A stretch of DNA of 5,478 bases from Globobulimina sp. Lineage: Eukaryota > Foraminifera > Rotaliida. Every line of letters begins with the position of its first letter. The first letter of the stretch is position 1. Under the pieces are notes generated by a model. It saw nothing but the letters and a program-made list of their open reading frames with translations. It ran no database searches and was not told the origin of the DNA. A program made the translations under genes and the position numbers. The stretch covers positions 1 to 5,478 of the forward strand of contig PIVH01000551.1 in the NCBI GenBank assembly GCA_003354225.1, written 5' to 3'. Positions 1-5,478 of this stretch are shown piece after piece.

Positions 1-1109
1 GACAACTCTTGACATTCTAACGCTAGTTCAATGACATTTAAATTATCTCCGCGTACAAATGTACGGGTTAATGTTGGTAACAATTTTATTTTATGATCCA
101 TACTGAGCTGGAACGTAGATGCTCGACTTTGTAACTTGTTATTATGTGTCAATAAATCAGCTACTTTAATATTAAAATCCATACAACTCTCATCAAAAAA
201 CGATAATATTAACGCTATAATGCTCTGTGGGATGTCTTGACTTCGATTTCTTAAATATCCACATACCAAATATTCTTTTGCTGTTTGTAACATATATAAT
301 GTTGCTGTGTGAGCTGTGCTTAACTCTTTAATTTTTTCCTCATGATCTTCATAACAAACATCGTCATGATAGGTCTGTGAATATTCAATATCACTTTTTG
401 CATCATCTAAATCTCGATTAATAGTCGTTGTGTTATAATCAGTGCTGACACAATTATAATCGGCATCAGATATACACTCCTCATTACAGCGTATTGTGGC
501 ATGATTTGCGTCACTGTTTGGTGCATTATTGGGAGACATTATTGTTGCACATGGCGGATTACGTGTAAATGCACCATATTCATATCCATAGTTATTATAT
601 GACAATGAATCCGGTGTACATATTACATCTCCGTCTAAATATCTCGTACCAGCACCGGTATTGGACGAAATATCGTCATTTTCTACGATTGATGGCTTAT
701 AATTATAATAATTACAAGAATCTATATTATACACATTAATATTGTAACTTTGTCCATTATTAATGTGGTTATATTTTTTCGTGTTGCATTTGTTAGCACT
801 TTTCTGCGCACCTTTTAATGGAATGGTATACAAATTATCGTCGGTATCGAGTAATAATGTTTTCACAGATCGTGATATTAGTAATCTGTCACCGATCGCG
901 ATACGCATACTCCGTAATCGTTTATTATTTTTAGAAATTGATATTAAATCGTTTCCATTAACTTTATGTTTTTTTAATATTATTGCTGCAGACTTAAGTT
1001 CGCCGTTATCGACTGTCGATAACCAGGCATACACATGAGCTGATGTCCAACGACGTACGTTTACATCCCAATAATGTTCTTTTGGTGCTCTGGTGCATTG
1101 GTTTCCCAT
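1..1109 (-). CDS. SAM-domain protein with protist-type GYLR..IP motif, partial (C-terminus beyond left edge)
   Basis: Reading the minus strand from the ATG at 1109-1107 gives 369 codons without a stop, running off the window; an in-frame TAG lies upstream at 1151-1149. Residues about 18-88 fit a SAM domain, a helical protein-protein or RNA-binding module: RRWTSAHVYAWL opens it, VNGNDLISI is the middle and MRIAIGDRLLI the last helix. Residues about 90-272 are a low-complexity linker rich in Tyr, Asn and Asp with scattered Cys. Residues 280-307 hold EYLVCGYLRNR and DIPQSIIALILSFF, a pattern I recall (unchecked) from large protist protein families. The last 60 residues look beta-rich and could begin a MATH/TRAF-like domain, a weak guess. 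It diverges from the GMC gene, with only 72 bp between the starts. The start has A at -3. The coding call is strong; the function is unknown, perhaps a scaffold or adaptor. Confidence 0.88.
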   Translation of the reverse strand, partial: MGNQCTRAPKEHYWDVNVRRWTSAHVYAWLSTVDNGELKSAAIILKKHKVNGNDLISISKNNKRLRSMRIAIGDRLLISRSVKTLLLDTDDNLYTIPLKGAQKSANKCNTKKYNHINNGQSYNINVYNIDSCNYYNYKPSIVENDDISSNTGAGTRYLDGDVICTPDSLSYNNYGYEYGAFTRNPPCATIMSPNNAPNSDANHATIRCNEECISDADYNCVSTDYNTTTINRDLDDAKSDIEYSQTYHDDVCYEDHEEKIKELSTAHTATLYMLQTAKEYLVCGYLRNRSQDIPQSIIALILSFFDESCMDFNIKVADLLTHNNKLQSRASTFQLSMDHKIKLLPTLTRTFVRGDNLNVIELALECQEL

Positions 1110-1181
1110 CCTGCTTGCAACGAAGTAGTACTGGAGTCTAAGTTTTGTCTAAAAATACCAGCATCCGGCCGAGATCAGATC
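1110..1181. promoter_or_regulatory. 72-bp divergent intergenic promoter
   Basis: This is all the DNA between the start codon of the minus-strand SAM gene and the preferred start of the plus-strand GMC gene, so it must hold both promoters and both 5' leaders unless these extend into coding sequence. The only TATA-like stretch is CTAAAAATA at 1149-1157, 24 bp before the GMC ATG. I see no canonical TATAAA on either strand. The leaders must be very short if transcription starts inside the gap. Confidence 0.5.
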
Positions 1182-3095
1182 ATGTTGCTGTGGTTATCAT
1201 TTATGCTTTATTTGGTGCATTGCACTGAATTGAATGCAATCTATGATTATATAGTGGTTGGGTCAGGGACTGGTGGTGTTGTAGCATCGCGCCTGGCAGA
1301 AGCAAAAAATAAAGTGCTACTGATTGAAGCTGGTCACGATGACCTGACCTATTCATGCAAATACAATGATACATGCATTGCTTCACCTTTTGGCAATCTT
1401 ATTGCGGGAACACCGTTGATTCCACTTAAAACTGGTTGGTGGCTATCTGGAGTGCAAGATTTTAAGTGGACTGATGCTGTCTCAATGCAAACCAGTTGGA
1501 ATTATAACAAAACCTCTTTAAATTTTTCATCAGATTTGCTTAGGGCCAAAATGTTAGGTGGCTGCTTATCGCATAATGGAATGGTTTGGACGAGAGGAAG
1601 TGTTCGTGATTTTGATTATATTTCACAAAAATATAATTTATCAAATTGGTCGTTTCAAAATGTATTGCCATATTTTCAAAAGGCAGAAAGATATTTTGGT
1701 GAAAATAAAACATTGCGTGGCGAGAATGGGCCAATACATATCATAAAAAGAAATATATCTAAATGGCAATATCAATCTAATGCATTACTAAAAGCAACAA
1801 TGCTTTCTGGTGTTCCATATAACAATCATCAAAACGGTGATTATCCACAAACTGGAATTGGTTTACTTGAATATAACATTGCAAAATATGAAAACAATAC
1901 ATTTGGTTTATTCAACACCACTCATTATCGCTCATCCGCAGCACAATCATATGTCCGAGATATTGGATTGAAATCTGGATATTTGACAGTTTGGTACCAT
2001 ACAACCGTTCAACGAGTATTATTTGACAATAAACTGGCAGTTGGCGTGGAATATTATGATGGAAACACGTTACGTTCGATATACTGTAGAAAAGAAATTA
2101 TTTTATCCGCTGGGGTTTACCAATCACCACAAATATTAATGCTATCAGGTATTGGCCCGATTGCTGAATTAAACAAATTTAATATTACACCCATTCAGAT
2201 TAATAATAATATTGGTAGATATGGTCAGAATCACCCACTTATTTCATATAATGCGCATCTCAATATGTCATATTTGGATAATCAGACATTGTCATTTCGG
2301 AGATCTGCGAATCATACAATTTGGAATTCATTATTAAATAAGACAGAATATTTGGACATTCCTGGAGGATTTGTGATATTTTTATCATCCGGAAAATATG
2401 ATCGATTAGGAACGGATTATAATGATATTCGATTGGTACAATACATGGTTCCTGCACTCAATGATACGTTGGTCATTACTGTTGATCCACAAATTTATTC
2501 CAAAAATCTGACGGTGAAATTAAAGAGTTTGGATTCGCGAATATACCCAGATGTTTATCCAAATTTGTATGCAGATTCCAGGGATTATAGCCAAATGATG
2601 GAAGGACTAATTGCGTTAAGAAAAATATTATATGGTGATGAGAATATATTTATTGATGATGCGTTTTGGATGAACCTATCCACTGTGGAAGAATGGAGAG
2701 AGTTTATTTGGAAAAATAGTGGCGCTCAGGGTCATGCCTTAGGAACAGTAGCAATGGGATCGGATTCTATTTATCCCGTTGATAGCAAATGTTGTTTGAA
2801 AGGTGTGGCTAATTTACGCGTTGTTGATGTGTCAATATGGCCGGAATCAACAAACAGTGGTACTATGTCTTTGGCGCATATGATTGGTGAAAAATGTGTA
2901 AAATATATTATTGATTATGATAAACAAAAGGAAGAAAGAAATTGGTGGGATAAAAATCAAACTTATGTAATCGTTGTAGTTGTTGCTATTTGTATTGGTT
3001 TCGTGATATTTGGCGGATATAAATGTTATTCCAGAAATAAATGGAGAAGCAAAGATAAGCAGAGTGAAACAATTCCATTGGTCAAAAGCAAATAA
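1182..3095 (+). CDS. GMC family FAD-dependent oxidoreductase, signal peptide and C-terminal membrane anchor
   Basis: This is a flavoenzyme of the glucose-methanol-choline family, which oxidises alcohol groups; the substrate cannot be told. With the start at 1182 it has 637 residues. Residues 1-18 are a hydrophobic signal peptide, followed at once by YDYIVVGSGTGG (residues 22-32), the FAD-binding loop, and E49 in VLLIEAG, which would bind the adenosine ribose. GGCLSHN (126-132) is a diverged form of the first GMC signature; GVYQSPQILMLSGIG (311-325) is the second. H518 in GHALGTVAMG is the expected first catalytic His; the second catalytic His/Asn position appears to be Gly560. Eighteen N-X-S/T sequons precede a membrane helix at about 595-612, so the enzyme domain faces the lumen or outside. 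The 25-residue tail holds ETIPLV, a loose dileucine-type sorting signal. An ATG at 1074 would extend the protein by 36 residues but would bury the signal peptide and overlap the divergent gene, so I prefer 1182. Confidence 0.93.
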   Translation: MLLWLSFMLYLVHCTELNAIYDYIVVGSGTGGVVASRLAEAKNKVLLIEAGHDDLTYSCKYNDTCIASPFGNLIAGTPLIPLKTGWWLSGVQDFKWTDAVSMQTSWNYNKTSLNFSSDLLRAKMLGGCLSHNGMVWTRGSVRDFDYISQKYNLSNWSFQNVLPYFQKAERYFGENKTLRGENGPIHIIKRNISKWQYQSNALLKATMLSGVPYNNHQNGDYPQTGIGLLEYNIAKYENNTFGLFNTTHYRSSAAQSYVRDIGLKSGYLTVWYHTTVQRVLFDNKLAVGVEYYDGNTLRSIYCRKEIILSAGVYQSPQILMLSGIGPIAELNKFNITPIQINNNIGRYGQNHPLISYNAHLNMSYLDNQTLSFRRSANHTIWNSLLNKTEYLDIPGGFVIFLSSGKYDRLGTDYNDIRLVQYMVPALNDTLVITVDPQIYSKNLTVKLKSLDSRIYPDVYPNLYADSRDYSQMMEGLIALRKILYGDENIFIDDAFWMNLSTVEEWREFIWKNSGAQGHALGTVAMGSDSIYPVDSKCCLKGVANLRVVDVSIWPESTNSGTMSLAHMIGEKCVKYIIDYDKQKEERNWWDKNQTYVIVVVVAICIGFVIFGGYKCYSRNKWRSKDKQSETIPLVKSK

Positions 3096-3123
3096 CACAA
3101 ATTGTGTTGTTCTTAACTAGAAT

Positions 3124-3129
3124 ATTAAA
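3124..3129 (+). terminator. ATTAAA polyadenylation signal, probable, for the GMC gene
   Basis: ATTAAA, the commonest variant of AATAAA in animals, lies 29 bp after the GMC stop. It is the only such signal in the 79-bp gap before the next gene. Cleavage 10-30 bp further on would fall at about 3140-3160, right where the next gene's leader must start. Confidence 0.4.
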
Positions 3130-3174
3130 GTTTGGGATGAATGTTTGTGTAGAAAAAAAACAAACTTTTATAGC

Positions 3175-4191
3175 ATGTCACTGGCAACAGACATCAAAGA
3201 GGATTCATTGGCAAAAACAACAGCCATGACAATAATCCCTCCCTCAGAGCATGCAAGTGCTGTATCTCTGAATTCGAACGGATCCAAATCATTGGAATTA
3301 TCATCACAAAGAGATTTATTGTCACCAATAGAATTGCACACATTGGATACTGTATGGCATCATGTAATTCCATTGGCATATAAAATAGTACGTCGCTGTG
3401 CTTGTCGTTCTAAAAAAGAATTCCACAAAACAAAAGTGGATAAATTCATTCGTTTCATCTATCATAAAGCTCATTTATTCTTTCTCACATTGTCAACAAT
3501 GTTGTACATAATATGGATTGTGTCCGGAGCCTATGAAATTAACCATATATTAACATCATTGGTATATTGGCTATTTATAATTCCTCAAATATTATTATTA
3601 TATACGGCAAATTACAGAATGTTCAAGTACTATTTGTGTAATTTCACCTTTTGGTATAAAATAATATCCATTACAATCGGCGTGGTATCCCGACAGCTTA
3701 TATTTGATGGTTCTGCCAGATTTCTGACCTCCGCATTCCATATGATTAGCGCCGTCTCGTTTATTATCTCATACTTTGTTGCCTCACAAACCGTGGCCGG
3801 ATTAAAGGCATATAAATGGCCGCCACAATTGACTGTCGTCTTTATTGTGTTGCTTAGTGTGTTGAATGTAGTGCAAATATGGCAAATCTATAGCAGCCAT
3901 CGTGAATATTTGGTTCTGTTTTTAGGACACCCGATATCATTAAGGAATGTGTCCATGTCTGCCTATACCAATGCGACTGTATTTTACATGAAACAATTGT
4001 TCAATCATTTATATCACAGAGATTGCATGTTGCAAATGGTGAAACTTGATTGGAAGGAAGACGTCACGTCACATGATTTATACTATTCGGATCAATATAA
4101 TTTTGATAAATCATTGTCAAAATCACGCTCTATTGTCATTGGAATCATGTCTAAAACACGTAAAAGGGGCTGTGCTTCTTGTATTTGTTGA
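3175..4191 (+). CDS. Multi-pass membrane protein of unknown family with Cys-X-Cys C-terminus
   Basis: I do not recognise this 338-residue protein. The first ATG in frame is at 3175; the frame is open back to 3121 but has no earlier ATG. Residues 1-95 are polar and Ser-rich, ending in the basic cysteine-containing stretch VRRCACRSKKEF, probably cytosolic. Hydrophobic segments lie at about 97-120, 125-145, 183-207 and 218-240, with a weaker one at about 157-178, so four or five membrane spans. A hydrophilic region follows with HPISLRNVSMS and an acidic patch LDWKEDV, and the chain ends in KTRKRGCASCIC. Basic residues followed by three cysteines ending in C-X-C suggest lipid attachment (palmitoyl, or geranylgeranyl as in Rab proteins), an inference. 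Few charged residues occur inside the spans, and no transporter, receptor or enzyme motif is visible. It lies 79 bp after the GMC gene on the same strand, so a functional link is possible but unproven. Confidence 0.85.
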   Translation: MSLATDIKEDSLAKTTAMTIIPPSEHASAVSLNSNGSKSLELSSQRDLLSPIELHTLDTVWHHVIPLAYKIVRRCACRSKKEFHKTKVDKFIRFIYHKAHLFFLTLSTMLYIIWIVSGAYEINHILTSLVYWLFIIPQILLLYTANYRMFKYYLCNFTFWYKIISITIGVVSRQLIFDGSARFLTSAFHMISAVSFIISYFVASQTVAGLKAYKWPPQLTVVFIVLLSVLNVVQIWQIYSSHREYLVLFLGHPISLRNVSMSAYTNATVFYMKQLFNHLYHRDCMLQMVKLDWKEDVTSHDLYYSDQYNFDKSLSKSRSIVIGIMSKTRKRGCASCIC

Positions 4192-4196
4192 CATTA

Positions 4197-4204
4197 TGTA
4201 CATA
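4197..4204 (+). promoter_or_regulatory. Pumilio-type (PUF) RNA element TGTACATA in the 3' UTR
   Basis: TGTACATA matches the PUF-protein binding consensus UGUANAUA exactly and begins 6 nt after the stop codon of the membrane-protein gene. It forms part of a perfect 14-bp palindrome GTACATATATGTAC at 4198-4211. In the PUF family such sites usually lower mRNA stability or translation. An 8-base match can occur by chance. Confidence 0.3.
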
Positions 4205-4309
4205 TATGTACGTTGAAAAGCAGTTTTTTTGTTATTTATATTATAGTTTTCAATGATTGTGTGATATCTCTTTTTGGTTCAACTCAAGAGTCAAAAAATA
4301 GAATAATTT

Positions 4310-4328
4310 ATAATAAACAGTTTATTAT
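4310..4328. terminator. Palindrome with AATAAA polyadenylation signals on both strands
   Basis: The arms ATAATAAAC (4310-4318) and GTTTATTAT (4320-4328) are exact inverted repeats around one central base. Each arm supplies a canonical AATAAA: 4312-4317 on the plus strand for the membrane-protein gene, and 4326-4321 on the minus strand for the ADP-ribosyltransferase-like gene, 7 bp beyond that gene's stop codon. It sits between two convergent genes and is the only AATAAA seen for either, so it probably serves both. Cleavage past each signal would make the two mRNA ends overlap. Confidence 0.65.
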
Positions 4329-4333
4329 CTAAT

Positions 4334-5065
4334 TTAGGTTCGTTTGTTGTATTTAGTTATTGAGATTACTCGAACTTGATCAGTATTATAAACGACAACT
4401 TCAGCACGACTTAATGCAGTAAATCTGTGACCGCGTGGGTCTTCACCATAAACCAACCGAGCATTAATGTTTTCAATAATTAATGAATCTTTGCCTTTGT
4501 CTCTCAATATTTGCGGCCATGAAGGTGCCTTACTCTTACGCTCCATTTTTTCAATCTCGTCAGCTGTCAGTGAAGCCACTCCTGCTTTAAACAATTTCAT
4601 CAGGATTTCAGCGCAGTCCGCATTTGTTCCACATTCTTGTGCTATCTCAGCTTCGTTACTTGTTGCATATTCCAATGGAGCACCAACCAATACATTACAT
4701 TCTACAATGTAATTATCTTCACCCTTTTGTAAAATGTTTGTTTCGGGTACAGCAGATTCAGGAGCCTTTGCAAAATAAACACCAGGACCAAAATATTTAG
4801 CACTGTTACTTGTCCTCACCGCTCCCTGACGTTTCCTGTCATCGCCTGAATACTGTGAAGAAATCCCATCAGCTCCACTCTGATCTGTAGCATGGAATAA
4901 ACGCATTACACGACGTCCGTGCAATTCTTGCATTCTTTCTGGGGCAAATACAAAACCAGAATCAGATAAACTCAACGTCTCAGTCTTACTCTCACCAGTA
5001 TGACCATCACCGAATTGAGTCAAATCCAAAATCATTACACATAAAACGAATAAATATACAGCCAT
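4334..5065 (-). CDS. Small secreted ADP-ribosyltransferase-like protein, PARP-type H-Y-E triad
   Basis: The 243-residue protein starts with a hydrophobic signal peptide (about 1-19), so the mature chain is probably secreted or lumenal. The rest fits a single ADP-ribosyltransferase domain of the PARP type, which moves ADP-ribose from NAD+ to a target. H58 lies in MRLFHATDQSGA, the NAD-binding strand; Y97 lies in YFGPGVYFAK, matching the PARP G-[KR]-G-[IV]-Y-F-A block; IVECNVLVG (120-128) fits the next strand; and E222 in AEVVVYNTDQV matches the catalytic glutamate strand. The whole triad is thus present. No DNA-binding, WWE, macro or ankyrin part is present; the protein is little more than the domain. 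C145 and C151 could form a disulfide. There are no N-glycosylation sequons. GC is clearly higher than in neighbouring genes. The ATG at 5065 has A at -3 and a TATA box 48 bp upstream. Target and role are unknown; defence or an interaction factor are guesses. Confidence 0.85.
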   Translation of the reverse strand: MAVYLFVLCVMILDLTQFGDGHTGESKTETLSLSDSGFVFAPERMQELHGRRVMRLFHATDQSGADGISSQYSGDDRKRQGAVRTSNSAKYFGPGVYFAKAPESAVPETNILQKGEDNYIVECNVLVGAPLEYATSNEAEIAQECGTNADCAEILMKLFKAGVASLTADEIEKMERKSKAPSWPQILRDKGKDSLIIENINARLVYGEDPRGHRFTALSRAEVVVYNTDQVRVISITKYNKRT

Positions 5066-5112
5066 TGTGATTGTGTCTATGTCTCTTGTGATAGTATCAA
5101 ACAGATCGAAGC

Positions 5113-5119
5113 TTTTATA
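5113..5119 (-). promoter_or_regulatory. TATA box of the ADP-ribosyltransferase-like gene
   Basis: The minus strand reads TATAAAAGCTT, a canonical TATA box, ending 47 bp before the ATG at 5065. Transcription about 30 bp downstream of the box would start near 5088 and give a leader of roughly 20-25 nt. No other gene in the window has so clear a TATA box. Confidence 0.65.
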
Positions 5120-5147
5120 TTATGAGTCATTTCTGCGATTATGAGTC
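5119..5147. promoter_or_regulatory. Duplicated ATTATGAGTC element, AP-1/Gcn4-like, beside the TATA box
   Basis: ATTATGAGTC occurs exactly twice, at 5119-5128 and 5138-5147, 19 bp apart. The first copy continues to ATGAGTCAT (5122-5130), which on the minus strand is ATGACTCAT, the palindromic bZIP site bound by Gcn4 and AP-1 proteins; the second copy is a half-site version. Both lie directly upstream of the TATA box, so a bZIP factor acting in response to stress or nutrients is plausible but inferred. Confidence 0.45.
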
Positions 5148-5478
5148 TATACACTGAATGATTTCACCATTACTGATTAGTGAACGGTGCAGTGGATCGA
5201 TAGCGTATTCTCAAAGACAGGGATTGATTTCTGATCTGAATCCAATGCGGAGACTGTTTCAGGTGTGCATCAAATGATACGTATAATACAATTATACTAT
5301 TCAATCAACAATCTTCTGCGTTTTGTTTACGGTTTAATTCTTGGTATTGTGGTTAGAATTGTTGGGGAAGTAATTCGTAATTTGACTTTTTAGGCTTAAA
5401 CTTCTAAACACTTCTTTTGTGATTGGCAAGGTTTTTGGGTTAGCTAGAGTGGTTTTCAACCTAGTATTCGAAGTTGAC
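5148..5478. other. No supported gene; distal upstream region of the ADP-ribosyltransferase-like gene
   Basis: I found no domain, tRNA-like fold, long repeat or mobile-element end here. Stops are frequent in the frames I read. The only item that draws the eye is a 39-codon plus-strand frame from the ATG at 5274 to TAG at 5391-5393, listed separately. The last 85 bp (T- and G-rich on the plus strand) may belong to a neighbour beyond the right edge. Confidence 0.5.
5274..5393 (+). CDS. Candidate 39-residue hydrophobic, basic small protein
   Basis: The frame starts MIRIIQLYYS and contains VYGLILGIVVRIVGEVI; it has four Arg and one Glu spaced through a mostly aliphatic chain, which could be a short membrane or amphipathic peptide. 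There is no homology evidence. A 39-codon frame can arise by chance in DNA of this composition, so this is only a candidate. Confidence 0.12.
   Translation: MIRIIQLYYSINNLLRFVYGLILGIVVRIVGEVIRNLTF

Noticed and set aside
763-1038. 91-codon open frame on the plus strand
   Set aside because: It lies fully antisense to the SAM-domain coding region, opens with TTG rather than ATG and shows no domain; the minus-strand reading is far better supported.
1074-1181. Upstream ATG adding 36 residues to the GMC protein
   Set aside because: It would place the hydrophobic signal sequence internally and overlap the first 12 codons of the divergent gene; the extra residues match nothing in GMC proteins.
1201-3098. 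Short open frames on both strands within the GMC gene (for example 1540-1734, 2260-2457 and 2847-3098 on the minus strand)
   Set aside because: They overlap a well-supported coding region in other frames and show no domains; hydrophobic look in some comes from the antisense of Lys/Asn-rich codons.
3094-3108. AACACAA-A-TTGTGTT inverted repeat overlapping the GMC stop codon
   Set aside because: The arms are 7 bp with a one-base centre and no U-run follows; nothing known links it to termination in a eukaryote, and such a repeat can arise by chance.
3145-3174. TTG start adding 10 residues to the membrane protein
   Set aside because: A non-ATG start is not needed in a eukaryote; ATG at 3175 has A at -3 and fits the other starts in the window.
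4467-4712. 81-codon plus-strand frame
   Set aside because: It is antisense to the ADP-ribosyltransferase-like gene, whose motifs are clear.
1-5478. Giant-virus or bacterial origin of the window
   Set aside because: GMC and ART genes do occur in large viruses and bacteria, and gaps are short, but signal peptides with dense N-glycosylation sequons, TATA/AATAAA signals, A at -3 and the absence of Shine-Dalgarno sites or a recognised viral promoter favour a cellular eukaryote.
1-5478. CRISPR array, tRNA, rRNA or transposon ends
   Set aside because: No regularly spaced repeats, cloverleaf-like arms, rRNA segments, transposase motifs or long terminal inverted repeats were seen on either strand.

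Overview
The window looks like a compact, moderately AT-rich nuclear genome of a eukaryote, probably a protist, though the lineage is not settled by sequence alone. Reasons: there are secretory signal peptides with N-glycosylation sequons, a SAM domain, TATA and AATAAA signals, standard stop codons, and all four preferred start codons have A at -3. There are no Shine-Dalgarno sites or operon-style overlaps. No gene needs an intron. A short motif in the first gene (a GYLR..IP..II pattern) resembles one I recall, unchecked, from large protist protein families.

Layout, left to right. (1) 1-1109, minus: the N-terminal 369 codons of a gene running off the left edge. It has a SAM domain, a Tyr/Asn/Asp-rich linker and the GYLR...IP motif. 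It is easy to miss because its stop codon lies outside the window. (2) 1110-1181: a 72-bp divergent promoter. (3) 1182-3095, plus: a GMC-type FAD oxidoreductase with a signal peptide, 18 N-glycosylation sequons and a C-terminal membrane anchor; one of its two usual catalytic positions appears changed. (4) 3175-4191, plus: a multi-pass membrane protein I do not recognise, with a Cys-rich C-terminus ending Cys-Ile-Cys. (5) 4192-4333: a convergent 3' region with a perfect palindrome carrying an AATAAA on each strand. (6) 4334-5065, minus: a small secreted ADP-ribosyltransferase-like protein with a complete His-Tyr-Glu triad. (7) 5066-5478: its promoter (TATAAAA plus a duplicated ATTATGAGTC element), then DNA with no well-supported gene.

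The genes do not form an obvious single pathway. Three of the four products appear to enter the secretory or membrane system, one of them anchored with its enzyme domain outside the cytosol and one secreted or lumenal. The ADP-ribosyltransferase-like gene stands out: higher GC, no N-glycosylation sequons and its own strong promoter. The most notable items are the secreted ADP-ribosyltransferase-like protein, the GMC enzyme's altered active site, and the shared two-way polyadenylation palindrome.
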